From contig JBBELK010000972.1 in the NCBI GenBank assembly GCA_037783545.1, positions 248,001 to 312,000 on the forward strand: DNA of 64,000 nucleotides, in the 5' to 3' direction. Below, one piece after another: positions 31,441 to 43,452 of the stretch. Position numbers and translations under genes: made by a program. Source of the DNA: Henricia sp. BOLD:AAB3569 (lineage: Eukaryota; Echinodermata; Asteroidea; Spinulosida; Echinasteridae). Each line of letters opens with the position of its first letter. The first letter of the stretch is position 1. The notes below the pieces were generated by a model. That model made no database searches. It was not told the DNA's origin and saw nothing but the letters and a program-made list of their open reading frames with translations.

Positions 31441-32292
31441 GGTCCGGAGTAAAGTTGGTCCCAAGTTGAAGTTCATGATGAAGTTAAATGAAACTCAATT
31501 CGGTCCCGAGTCAACTTGGTTCCAAGTCGACTGAAACTCAACTCGGTCCCAACGATTGAAGGCCCAGGACAACTCGATCGGTCTTGAAAAATGTACAAGA
31601 TTTCCAAGCAGCCGAACTTTTCCGATTCATTTGATGGACGCAAAATATTACAATTATTTAATTTCACTGTTTGGTTGTGAATGGCAATTTGACGTAAAAG
31701 AAAGCGGCTTTCGCCTTATAGAATAACAAAGTGTAGTTACTTTAGAGCTTGTGCGAAAGCTCGCCAGGCGGTCACGCTCGTTTTCACTTAATTGTGCGAG
31801 AAAAATCGACGGATGACCGCGGCCGCGATACGCCAAATGCAAGAGCTTGCGAAAGTATAACTTGACGCAAATTTGATGATTTGCGTCACAAATTCGCTTA
31901 AGTTTAACTAATTGGGCGAATGTTCACCGCAAATTATTTGACGTCAGATTTACGTTTGCGATTTGTGTCTGAAATGGATTGCATTCACTTTCCTGTGCCG
32001 TGTCGCGGCAGGCCATATGGCGCAAGCAAGTCAGTTGTTGCACATTTTGGGAATGCGGAAATTTGCACTCGCTACTTGTCACGTCTTTAGCAGGGTTGTA
32101 CTCTTGTTTTAAGTACTAACCATGCTGCAAACCTTGATATTTGTTTAGGTCTGATGTCGTGCGTCGTAACTTCTATTGATCACGTTCAAATGACGTCACT
32201 TCCTACAAATTGTCACGTGCATCAGTGTTATGTTTGCCCCTGGCGGTGTGAGTCGCGGTTCAAGTAGTATAGCGCCCTCTCTTGATCCGCAG

Positions 32293-33300
32293 GTTTTTTA
32301 ATGCTGAGGTTACGCAGTTGTTCAAGTCACACCAAATCTTAGTCCATTTTAGTGCCCATTTTTCCATCATTTTGAGACCACTTTGTTCCAAAAGCCTTAC
32401 ACCAGAAGATGCTGGTGAGTTTGTGAATCTATCTATGATTATGTTTGAGACTGTCATTCACAATTTTAGGAGTAATTAGTAATGTATTTTACGAACATGT
32501 TTTGCCGCCGAAATTCCACACCGATTGTTTGGTTCTGAATTCACGTAAACTGTTTTGCATTTGTGCGTTGGAATTTCTCTAAATATCGATGTCTGTAGTT
32601 TAGACGTCTCTGCCAAAGTGTTCAGTGAAGTTTAATGTTTAAGAAAAGATGTATAATTAGCAATTTTATGATTGTATGACTTCGTTTAGCGTGTGATATT
32701 GCCAGTTAGAAACTTAGTTTTTGCGCTTCACCGAGACTTGCCTAAAGACATCCACTCGCCATTTTTATTTCTGGCGTCATGAATATTCATGAGTATGCTA
32801 CCATATTTGGGCATCGCGTAGTTATGAATGGAAAGTCTACAACCGTTGCGAGTTAACAGTGTATTCAGGAACTATATGCGTTTTTCTTGGTTTTAGGTTG
32901 CTGATTTCAGTATTCCAGACCCATAGGCAGTTTGAGGACACTTCATCTTTTGGAGATTACAGTTCTGTAAGATAATTTTCATGGATTGTCTCATGTGATA
33001 TTTACAATCTTTTAAAGTTGTCATCTATTAAAGATGATTTATATTTTTACTGTTGTTTTTACGATGTTTCTTATACATATACATGCATCAGTTTGACTCT
33101 ATCTTTGAACTTTTCATTTATATTTTATGTCTTGATTTTTTAGTATTTAATTTCTTGCCAACCTGTGTAAATTCACGCACGTTGTTATTGGAATTAGTGT
33201 ATTTTCTTTGTACTTCTTTCTCTTATAGTTTTACCTCATGTGGTCCACCCACGACTTAGGAATGAGAATAAAGCAGTCAAAGTTCACAATCCTGTACTAG
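32293..33300 (+). CDS. Candidate three-exon gene in element a
   Basis: Exons 32293-32414 (acceptor CCGCAG, donor GTGAGT), 32911-32966 (acceptor TGATTTCAG, donor GTAAGA) and 33229-33300 (acceptor CTCTTATAG, stop TAG) join in one open frame with matching phases. The frame includes KSLTPEDAV, FQTHRQFEDTSSFGDYSS and FYLMWSTHDLGMR. AATAAA lies inside the last exon at about 33267. The 5' end is missing and no family is recognised. Splice-site quality and phase agreement are the only evidence. Confidence 0.25.
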
Positions 33301-33575
33301 TCAGAGGTTAACTTGTCGGAGAAAGGGCGCCCTTGGCGCTCCATGTTCGTCACAATCAGGATTTTGAGCGTAAATTTTTGTGACGCGTACGGTTGCGCCG
33401 TATTTCGAACAAATTTCGAGCAACACAAACGCGTGTTTGGAACATCCTGTGCGCTTACTTGATGGCGTTTAATACGAGGTAGCATTTTTCCTACGAAGAT
33501 GGCATCTGTGAAAGTGGTCAATTGGCAACTACGACAGCTATGGCCTTCACACTTTTCTTCACGTATATAGCCTAC

Positions 33576-33727
33576 AGGGGCCTTTCCTTTGGTCCGTTTT
33601 TCATCAGTCTCGTGCATGCGTTGCGTATGCGTCTAAATCTCTCCACAGACTGATTACAGACGGACATGCGCAGCGCATACGCAACACATGCAAAATAGAT
33701 GAAAACAAACCCAAGCAAAGGCCCCCT
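33576..33727. repeat. Foldback repeat (~150 bp)
   Basis: AGGGGCCTTTCCTTTGG... with GCATGCGTTGCGTATGCG on the left is mirrored by CGCATACGCAACACATGC and CAAGCAAAGGCCCCCT on the right, giving imperfect arms of about 60 bases. It resembles a small MITE. No clear target duplication. Confidence 0.6.
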
Positions 33728-34479
33728 ACGTTTATTTTCCCATAACGGTAGAGTTGTCCTGGGGCTTAGTTCGTTGGGACCGAGTTGGATTGGGACTGAG
33801 TTGGTTTGGGACCGAGTTGACCTGCTGGTGGGGGGGCCTAGTATAATAGTAAAATCTTTTTCTGTCCAAACTTGTTTCGGAAAGAATTGAGAAGTTAATC
33901 ATGGCTTCAGACTTTGTGAGGCTTGTGTGCAAAACATACATGTATGATACTGAACAATTCCCTCACAACATCATAATTTGTTTCTAATATAAATTTTTGG
34001 TTTTTCATTCAAATCTGCACATTTCAATGCTAGATGAGTCATTTCAAAGAAAAAAATGTCTCAGACTGATTAACTTCCTAACTCTTATTCATGTTTCTCA
34101 ACTACATGTACTGCTCGTGTACTCGTGGACGAGTTGTCCACTCGGTCCAGGTGCGAGTTGTCTGCTCGGTATGTAATTTACAAGTTGATTGTTTTTGTAA
34201 GCATAATTGCACTTTTTGAAAATGTAAATTGTTTTTCCCTACAGAAAATAAAGTGGATGAAGAAAGTTTGATGCTTCTTAGACGCATGCTTGGAGTTCCC
34301 AAGAGTTAACATATCAAGTTTGGCTGAGAATGGAATTCCTAAAGCAGCAAAAAGCACAAGGTAGCCGTTATAGCTTATAACATTATACTGCATACTTTTT
34401 CAGAACAATGTTTCAAAATGTCTGCTTCAAGTGCAGGAATATATGCAGGCAACCAGTACACTCTAAAAACAGATTGGTT

Positions 34480-35400
34480 AAAAAAACTACCAATCTAATT
34501 GGTTGACCCCATATTGGTTGTTTCCAACCAATATATTGGTTGTTTCCAACCAATATATTGGTTAACTAGTGACCAATACGTTGGTTGTTTAGCAACCAAT
34601 GACATTGGTTGAGTAATAAACCAATCCTTTAACCAATACATTGGTCAATTCTGACCAATATGTTGGTTGTCAAGCAACCAATGGCATTGGTTGAGTAATA
34701 AACCAATCCTTTAACCAATACATTGGTCAATTCTGACCAATATGTTGGTTGTCCAGCAACCAATCACATTGGTTGAGCAATAAACCAATCCTTTAACCAA
34801 TACATTGGTCAATTGTGACCAATATGTTGGTTGTCCAACAACCAATCACATTGGTTGAGTAATAAACCAATCCTTTAACCAATACATTGGTCAATTGTGA
34901 CCAATATGTTGGTTGTCCAACAACCAATCACATTGGTTGAGTAATAAACCAATCCTTTAACCAATGCATTGGTCAATAACGACCAATATGTTGGTTGTCC
35001 AGCAACCAATCACATTGGTTGAGCAATAAACCAATCCTTTAACCAATACATTGGTCAATTGTGACCAATATGTTGGTTGTCCAACAACCAATCACATTGG
35101 TTGAGTAATAAACCAATCCTTTAACCAATACATTGGTCAATAACGACCAATATGTTGGTTGTCCAGCAACCAGTCACATTGGTTGAGTAATAAACCAATC
35201 CTTTAACCAATACATTGGTCAATAGTGACCAATACGTTGGTTGTCCAGCAACCAATCACATTGGTTGGGCAATAAACCAATCATTTAACCAATACATTGG
35301 TCAATACGACCAATATGTTGGCTGTCCAGCAACCAATCAAATTGGTTGAGCGATAAATCAATCCTTTAACCAATATATTACAATATATTGGTTGTTGAGC
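34480..35400. repeat. ~82-bp minisatellite of CCAAT words
   Basis: About nine copies of a unit containing GTCCAGCAACCAATCACATTG and TTTAACCAATACATTGGTC. Each unit has about six CCAAT/ATTGG pentamers in both directions, so units are themselves partly palindromic. 35400-35820 holds more diverged units. Confidence 0.9.
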
Positions 35401-36957
35401 ATGAATGATGAGCAATTTGTTTAATACATAGACAAAATGACGGCGACCAATTAATGTTGGTTATCCGGCAGTCAATCATTGTTTTAGTCATTAACCATTG
35501 ATTTAAACTTTTGTGATTGGTTGTCAAACAACCAGTCACATTATTCACAATTTGTGACCAACTAGGCTAGATTCATTATCAGATATCAAGCAGCCTTTCA
35601 GCAATTAACCAATCTCCAATGGTTGACATTAGAATTGTGGCACAATCACATTGGTTCAGATATTAACCATCGTTATATTGGTAATTGGTTCACACATGAG
35701 CCAATCTTCAATTGGTTTCAACCAATACCTAATCGGTGCAGAGCTCTGTTAGGCTGATTGTCCGGTAACCAATCACATTGGTTCAACTATCAACCAATCA
35801 TTGTTGGTTGCCTACAGTAGGACCGATTCCACTATTTTGGGGGAGGTCACTGGTGCAAGATGATCCATTCCAAAGAGAAGTAGAACATAATTGTATATTC
35901 AAACTTTGTCATGCAATATCAAGGAATTGAAATTATTAAAATTTCAGTCCAATTATTTTGTCAAAGATTTTAAGCATTATAGCCTTTATTTACTCATTTC
36001 TTAATGCATTTGGAATGACCCTGTATGAAAGTGGAATTACCATGAGCCACGAGGAGCGCTTCATGCTGTGGTCAGCATTTTTACTGCATGCAGTAGTTTC
36101 AAACGGTCAAACACTAGTTAAACTGTTACCTTCGATCCTCTACAATCCGCTGCTTTCTTGCATCCGTTGTCAGTTTCCTCTGCTTTTAACCCACTTTTCA
36201 GGTAGGATATATGTTTACATTTTATTTTGTATCAACTTGGACAAAAGTAGTTATTGTATAAATTATCTGTGTATCTTCCGAATAGTGTGGTCTAAAATTC
36301 ACCGTTTTGTAGAGGTTTTGAAATGAGAGTACGAAACCGATAGAATAATGGGAGAAGCTTTTGGTATATTCATCCCACATAAATGAATATTTGAGAAAGA
36401 TAAGTGATGCTAAGTTGTAATTTAGTGAGTTTTTACTTTGAGGACAGTTGTGACTTTTTTAAAGTTGCATGGCATTTACAAAGTAGGCCTACATGTAAAT
36501 ACATTATAATATGGGACGTCCATACAGTACGCACTTTGTATATTCCTCCATGGTATATGCATGGGTATATGTACAGTGGTCAGTCCAATCCCCCTCCAAG
36601 GACGGCCACCGTGTGCATGCTGTGTGGAGGCTCATGACCAGTTATTGGCATGGGGTCCTGGTTAGCCTTGAATTTTATAGCAGTGCAAACTGCAGTATTT
36701 GTGTATCAACTTCCACAGTAATGTTATGAGACAGTTTACACTATATGCCTGTGAAGCAATCTGCCCTGCATATTTTAACGTGTTTTTGTTGTTGTTGTTC
36801 ATTTCATAATTATTGCGTATCTCAGATTGACGTGGACTTCGATCTCTTTTCGGGGAACAGGCTGACAATCGAGGTACATGTAGCAGATAATGGACTTCCA
36901 TGAGCTAGACCGCTGTAATGACACAGCTATGCGTCTTAGCAGATTTAAATAAACAAC

Positions 36958-37964
36958 ATGGAACAGAATGATGATGCAGAAGAGGATATGGATGCCGACT
37001 ACTCCCTATTCCCAGGTTAGTTTTGCTCTCTTTATTAAGCTTACTTTTTTTGCACAGTATTTTCAAAAACATGACAGAGGTGGTTCGATTTTTAAAAATA
37101 ATGTTGACATTCACCGTGCACCTTCGGTAGGTAACCATCCTGGTAGGTGACCAGTGGATTCATAAGAATTGGTCAGAGTTGACATTACACAGAAAAGACT
37201 GATTTAGAAGCCCAGGTTGTATTTTGTTTTATTAGATTGGAACCTCTCAGGAGAGGAGCCTCTCGAGAGGTACTACAGCAGTGCACTTGCCAGACATTGC
37301 TTTAAGGAAATTCATCATTTAGTTTGGTGTGACCAATATCTAGTGATATGTTATTAATGCACTCGTATTTATTATTCCTTGATTGCTTCTTTGCAGAGGA
37401 CATTATACTACATGTGTAACACAAAGAACAGAGTCTACCTCGAAGGAAAAAAGGTGGAAGCTAGCCAAGCATAGTGCAGTGGAAAAACGGAGAGCCTTCA
37501 TTGCACTGAAGGTAATTGGTACCATTGAATATACTTTGGTTTTTGAGGTTTTGGAAACAAAATGTATGCGACATGTTAAATTCCGCCAGTTAGCATAGAC
37601 AGGGTTGGCAGTCACACACATCAATGTGCATGAAAAATTTGCGGTAGGATACTGTATCTGATAGTCCAGATGTAAGAAAAAGAGGACCCAATTATAGCAG
37701 TTAATATGCTTTGCAAGTTTGTGATATTTTACATTGTGTGAGCCTGCTGACTGAAAACTTACACCTATGTCAACAGTTTAACAATTCCGAGTTTCAAATT
37801 TGCTAACATATATGAACCTTGCTTTTCAGTGTGGAGCCGACTTTGCTGGCTATATCCAGGTGAGGGACGAGGAATGCAGAAATCGGGAAGTGACTAGGCA
37901 GCTACAGGTCCTCATTCTTAGGAAACACAATGATGGATGCCAAGGAATTGTTTGTTTGTATTAA
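36958..37964 (+). CDS. Candidate three-exon gene inside element b
   Basis: Exon 1, 36958-37015, starts MEQNDDAEEDMDADYSLFP (very acidic) and ends at CAG|GTTAGT. Exon 2, 37399-37511, reads HYTTCVTQRTESTSKEKRW and ends AAG|GTAATT. Exon 3, 37830-37964, follows TTGCTTTTCAG and reads CGADFAGYIQVRDEECRN, ending at TAA. All joins keep one frame, giving 101 residues. An internal CAG|GTGAGG in exon 3 could be an alternative donor. I do not recognise the protein. Its position inside the terminal repeats suggests cargo or a gene of the element. Confidence 0.35.
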
Positions 37965-38404
37965 ACAGTCAGGTTATCTATAAAGTGAATTATCTTGTGA
38001 AGGCAAAAAAAGCCATCATCATGTTTGCCTATTACTCTTTCTTAAGGAACAATAACGTAATCAGGATACAACCAATTAATATAAAAAACAAAGTGACGCA
38101 ATAACGTTTGTTTACAAACACAGCTAGCGCCAATCAAATATGCATGTAACAGCAGTGACGCTCTAGACGCTTGCGTCTTTTTAAAAATTGTAATATTAAA
38201 TTAAATGTCCACTCCATGCATGCAGTACAGAGATAAATAATAATCATCTTTTCAACTCTGCAGCTGTACTTGTATAGTATGTAAATCCATGCTCGGTGTC
38301 CATTTTAAATGTATATGCAGCGACATTCTTTAAAATAAAACATGTACATGATGAACCCCAGCAATTATGTTGGTCTATATTAAATCATGTTGTTCTGTAA
38401 ACAA

Positions 38405-38975
38405 ATTAAACCAAACCACTTGCCTGGCAACTTTAACCAATAATATTGGTCATTCCAGCCATTATAATTGGTTAATGTAGACAATTTGTTGGTCTTTTGA
38501 AGCAATATATTTGGTTATCTTTAACAAATATATTGGTTGTCTTGACCAATATGAAATGGTTAGTATTCTAACCAATATGTATTGGCTGGGAATTTAACCA
38601 ATCAAGATTGGTTATGGATTGGTTAAAACGTTAACCGATCTAGATTGGTTAAATAAACAACCAAGATATGTTGGTTAATATTTTAACCGATATGGAATGG
38701 TTAAATAAACAACCAAGACATGTTGGTTAATATTCCAACCAATATGGATTGGTCAACTAAACAACCAAGACATGTTGGTTAGTATTCTAACCGATATGGA
38801 TTGGTTAAATAAACAACCAAGAGATGTTGGTTAGTATTCTAACCAATATGGATTGGTTGAAAAAGTAAACCATATCAGAGTGGTTATTTTAACCAATAGA
38901 TTGGTTGGACACATATCTACCAACCACATTGGTTGAATTTGACCAATATATTGGTTAATTCAACCAATCTGTTTT
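38405..38975. repeat. ~60-bp minisatellite of CCAAT words
   Basis: Units such as TGGTTAAATAAACAACCAAG followed by ACATGTTGGTTAGTATTCT repeat about eight times with divergence. It is distinct from the left-end array but built from the same ACCAAT words, and runs directly into the terminal repeat. Confidence 0.85.
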
Positions 38976-39479
38976 TAGAGTGTAGGCCTACAGTGTTAAC
39001 TATGCTTAATTTTGCATACATGTACATGTGCACGTCGGTTGTATACCGAACTGTACATGTATGTGTTGTCCAGTCATATACGTACATGTACTACATATAC
39101 TTGCTCAAATCTTCATAAACTTGGCCATGTATAAGCTAAACTTAGCATAATAAAATAAAGTGCAAAGACAGCAAAGTTTATTTTTGCATCTGCAGGTATT
39201 TTAAGTTGACATGTTCAGCATTTCATCATGCAATATTATAACTATAGATAGTGTTTCTTGACAGATGCTCTCAAGAGGACCCAATTACTACATGTATGCA
39301 TCTTCTCCACCGGTGTAAGATGGAAGATTCCATCAAGTCCTAAAGCGTTAGATGTTCAGCCTGTAAGTAGTATTTATTATTAATTCTTTCTGGTAATCAT
39401 ATCAAGGATTCCTCAATAGTGCTCATTGCACCGTCACTCGCAAGCTTAAAGAAACCTATGAAGAATTAGAAATAGAAAT

Positions 39480-39680
39480 GGCCAGAGACACCGGGGAATC
39501 CCCTTGCTCTTCACAAATTACCATTACCTAACACACTGGACCAACGGCTTTACATCCCTTCCGAAGGATGGAGCAAGTGTGGACGAGTGCTTTTCCCAAG
39601 GGCACAGGTACCGCAACCGGATTTGAACCCGCAACCACAAGTTTTCACCCATGATTGTTAGTCAATGACCCAAACCACTT
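39480..39680 (-). mobile_element. tRNA-derived SINE remnant
   Basis: On the minus strand GGTTGCGGGTTCAAATCCGG is a pol III B-box-like sequence, followed by TGCCCTTGGGAAAAGCACT, a phrase typical of widespread invertebrate SINEs. Ends and target duplication are not resolved. Confidence 0.55.
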
Positions 39681-41273
39681 TTTTTTTCCTCAAAAATGGA
39701 ATCACATACACAATTTCCAAGATTTGGTCGTCTAAAGATATTCTTAATGGGAAAATATTTAAAAAAAAAACTACTTAAAATACCATTTTTGAATCAAAAA
39801 CATATATTTCTGACAGTGGCCGACAATCCCTTTTTCTCTTCACGACGCACAGCGAGACATGGTTGTGGATTAAACCCAGAGCAAGCTCAATTTACGACTA
39901 TAGTTTGACTTGAGTCCTTCGAACAATATAAATTATGTCATTCAAGGACGACTATAGTGTCCAGAGACTCGTCGCTCAATCAAACTTGCTCAAAGTCCAA
40001 AGCTGGAGGTGGATTTTGTTTTCTCGCGAATGTGCAGTTGGTGCGTTGATACTGGCCCGTGGAGAACATCAAGGCGAGTACAGAGTGGCCCATACGTGAC
40101 GCTTTACCGTGGTTTCTTTTTACGTTCTCTTTGGGCCACCATCAACACACTAACTACACATTCGCGAAAAAAAATCTCCTTCCAGGTTTGGGCTACATTC
40201 AGCAGCAAGTTCAATTGAGCGACTTCCTGTAGAGTACCTTGAACAATGGTAGTCCCTTAAACGATGGATAATTTCCGTTGTTCGAGGGACTCTAGTTAAA
40301 CTATAGTCGTCAATCGAACTTCCGAGTTTCTTGAGTGGCCATTTGACAAATTGTCTTCTCCCATTTTAGGTCGGGTTAAATATCCCAACGTACATGGAAG
40401 AGGGATGATGGAGGGAACCACTCATTGTTTGAGGAGGTAGTGGAGTCAGAGCTGGTGTTCGTGGAACAAAAAGCCTTGGATTATTTGGAAGTCGACTCAC
40501 TTTTAAAGGGAGTAGACGTTTGTTTTAAGTACCACCGCATTTTGGACATTTCCCCTTGACATTGTTTATCTACATGAACATTCCTGCAGAAGGTAATGTA
40601 ACAGTTTGGTGAAGACAGCCACACATCTGGATGCATTAGAACATTTAACTTTGGGTTTGAACTACATTCTCTGACCTCGTAATACCTTGTACATGTATAA
40701 TCTGAATTTGTACTTTCATTTGAAGATATTCAGAAAATATGTACATTGATGTTTGTCAACACCCATGAACATATTTTGGCCAAAAGCACTTTAATTGTGG
40801 CTGACTTCATTTGATGTTTGGCTGATTTGTCTTTCACTAATATTGGCACATTCTGGTGCATAACTGTCGTTGTTTGACCCATGTTTCTTGCCTTAATAAG
40901 TAATTCATAAATACCCTTATGCATCCTCATTGGCTGAGAGCACACCACATCACGTTTTTAAATGAGAGATAATGACCAGTGATAATGACCGGCTTGCTCG
41001 GGCTTGTGCCCGCGCCCTAGTCAGCGCGTATGGAACACGCACACAGAAACTGCACGCTCCCAGAAACTGCACGCTCCCAAACACAAAATGTGCACTGTGA
41101 TAAATCTACCAGGTCGTGTGTGTGCGCGTACACAAGACACCTGCATTACTCGACGCACAGCTAGAAGTTTAAACGAAGAATGTGATGAAGGGGAAAAGTG
41201 AATGCAAAACGACAAGCTAATTTTGGTACGTTTTACCGATTTACAAAAATCTACTTATGAATGGGATTAAAAG

Positions 41274-41420
41274 TGGGTTTGGCCAGTCTTAAACAATCCG
41301 TTTAAAACCGGGTAGGGGCCTTGACGCGGATAATGACCCTTGCCTAGCAGCTCAGGCATTATCACCGTCCAGGCGGGCCCCAGCCGGTTTTAAACGTATG
41401 TTTAAGACCGGCCAAACCCA
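41274..41420. repeat. Foldback repeat (147 bp)
   Basis: TGGGTTTGGCCAGTCTTAAAC at the left is mirrored by its near complement ending CCAAACCCA, with GTTTAAAACCGG/CCGGTTTTAAAC inside and GATAATG/CATTATC near the centre. MITE-like, non-coding. Confidence 0.65.
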
Positions 41421-41457
41421 AATTATTTACATTCAGTTTATCCAAAGTATCCCAATT

Positions 41458-41790
41458 TAAAGGAGCGTGACCAGATAACATTTTGAGCACTCCCATTTTC
41501 CCCATGTGTTGAGATTTTGATACCATATCATGTGTCATATATTTCTCATTACCATTCTGAAATTGTGCACACTCAATCCGTATATTTCCAGGGATGTCAT
41601 CAAAAACCGACTGATGTTTTGTAAACTAATTTATTTGTTTACATAAAGCAGAACAGTACACCAACCTTTATGCTTTCACATCCAAATTGGAGTTGGAAAT
41701 TGACTGTTTTCTTCATGGATTGTATTTTGGGAAGATATTTTATATGATTGTTATAGTTAGAACAAAATCCATTTTTTTTCTGGAAAAAAT
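41458..41790 (+). repeat. Dispersed repeat, copy 1
   Basis: Similar in sequence and order to 54384-54720 (shared phrases GAGATTTTGATACCATATCA and ACATAAAGCAG). Unknown family; no frame conserved between copies. Confidence 0.75.
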
Positions 41791-42149
41791 GGTCACGCTC
41801 CTTCAATTTGTGGTTTTAATATTTTTTGTTTCTTGCTTTTTCATGAACAAAGGAGTTTTCCTTGAAATGAGTGTGTAAAATGCAATTTTTCAAAACGCAT
41901 TTTAGGTGAAATGAAGTTCAATCTGTTTGTTCAATAAATGCATAGAACTGTTTGCCTGCTAAATGTACTGATAATCTTTATTATTTCTGTCAGGTATAGT
42001 TCTGTGTCCCAGACCTACCCAGTATGAAGGTAAGCATGTGTTCTTGGCTCAACAAGCAAGGCTTTATACACCAGCATTGACAAGCAATGACAAGTGTCCT
42101 GTGCAGCCTAGTTGCACCCTCATTGGCTGTGGAACACATGCTTATTTTC

Positions 42150-42775
42150 TGACCATTTTCCGGCTCAGAAAGGTTTTACCCAACATTCCTGAATGACCCG
42201 GAATGGCAGGTCAAAAAGGCCTGACCCAACATTCCGGGTCATTCTGACCCGGAAATGGTCGTGTCAAATAGAATCCGGAATTCCGGGTCAAAGAGGTTTG
42301 ACCCAACATTCCGGGTCAAAAAGCTTGACCCAACATTCCGGGTCATTTTGACCCGGAGGTGGTCGTGTCAAATCGAACCCGGAATTCCGGGTCAAACAGG
42401 TTTGACCCAATATTCCGGGTCAAAAAGCTTGACCCAACATTCCGGGTCATTTTGACCCGGAGGTGGTCGTGTCAAATCGGACCCGGAATTCCGGGTCAAA
42501 CAGGTTTGACCCAATATTCCGGGTCAAAAAGCTTGACCCAACATTCCGGGTCATTTTGACCCGGAGGTGGTCGTGTCAAATCGGACCCGGAATTCCGGGT
42601 CAAACAGGTTTGACCCAATATTCCGGGTCAAACAGGTTTGACCCAATATTCCGGGTCAAAAGGGCCCAACCCAACATTCCGGGTCATTCTGACCCGGAAG
42701 TGGTCGTGTCCATTAGAACCCGGATTCCGGGTTAAATTTGACCCATTCAAATTTGACCCGGATGTTTTTAGAGTG
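42150..42775. repeat. 104-bp GGGTCA minisatellite at the end of element a
   Basis: At least three near-identical 104-base units (starting about 42255, 42359, 42463), plus diverged flanking ones. They are made of CCGGGTCA and TGACCCGG words in alternating orientation, and run directly into the right terminal repeat. Open frames across it are artefacts. Confidence 0.92.
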
Positions 42776-42778
42776 GCA

Positions 42779-43452
42779 GCCTCACTAGCTTTGCCTATTA
42801 TTCCTTGGTGGGCACATTCTGGAATCTGCCTGGCCTGTATTTACCTTTATTGTGGTTTATATTATATTCTTTGTACTGTGCCTGGCATCTGTTACTTTAT
42901 AGTTACTAGTTATATTCAACCATGACCATGCTCCATATATAAGGGCTCAAAATTTACCAGTCTGGCAGTTCTTTCCACCTTAGCTGCCAGAGTAATACCT
43001 TTGGTCTCTAGTACATGTAGTTTCAACTTAGCCGTTTCGTGTGCCCTGGTGCTGTTAGCTCATCTATATGCTTCATCAATAAGTAAGTGTATTTTGTTAT
43101 TTTTATATATACTGTATGTAGTTTTCAAATGTCGTTTATTGATTTACACGTGCAATTATAGCACATTTAATTTTGCTTTTAATTTTATTTATTACAGTCA
43201 ACGTTGTTATTGGTTGACTGCCGTTTGATACGTTTGATTACGTTGAATACGTTTGATTATACGTTGATTACGTTTGAATACGTTTGCACGTTTGATTCAA
43301 TTAATTACGCTAGAAGTTGAAATTAAACAAAGGAAGTTAAAGCAAATTACATTGGTTTCGGTTTACATGTTTTCCTTTTTGTAGAGCACCCTCTGTTTCC
43401 ATTTATCTATATTTCTATTGAAATTATCATTTAATGTTACCACTTGGTTACA
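42779..43452 (+). repeat. LTR-3 left LTR, second segment
   Basis: Continues the LTR after element a. It holds about 260 bases (42868-43115) missing from the right LTR, including a TATA box in CCATATATAAGG near 42933. After that it again matches the right LTR to GGTTACA. Confidence 0.85.

Larger units (their letters stand above)
34459..38982. mobile_element. Element b: 4.5-kb insertion with CACTCTAAAAAC termini
   Basis: Ends CACTCTAAAAACAGATTGGTT and the complement at 38982 form a perfect ~20-base inverted repeat. Both ends pass into arrays of ACCAAT/ATTGGT words (34480-35400 and 38405-38975), while the 35.8-38.3 kb middle is unique and carries a candidate spliced gene. It is nested in element a, which has the same first 12 bases but quite different internal repeats. 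TA flanks both ends, but a duplication cannot be settled. Confidence 0.75.
30570..42775. mobile_element. Element a: 12.2-kb insertion with CACTCTAAAAAC termini
   Basis: The ends are CACTCTAAAAAC at 30570 and its complement at 42775, followed inward on both sides by CCGGGTCAA. The right LTR of LTR-3 supplies the empty site (GTGCCCAGCCTC). Filled flanks are CCA on the left and GCA on the right, possibly a 3-bp duplication with one mismatch, as in CACTA-type elements. Excluding nested element b it is about 7.7 kb. It contains promoter-like repeats, a 21-bp minisatellite, short candidate exons and a 104-bp GGGTCA array. No transposase is recognisable, so the autonomous status is unknown. Confidence 0.7.

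Noticed and set aside
31168..31534. Repetitive proteins (NSVPVPV and similar) on both strands
   Set aside because: They are translations of a 21-bp minisatellite, open in several frames at once.
34480..35400. CRISPR-like array
   Set aside because: Repeats are palindromic with conserved 'spacers', in eukaryotic DNA at the end of a transposon; this is a minisatellite.
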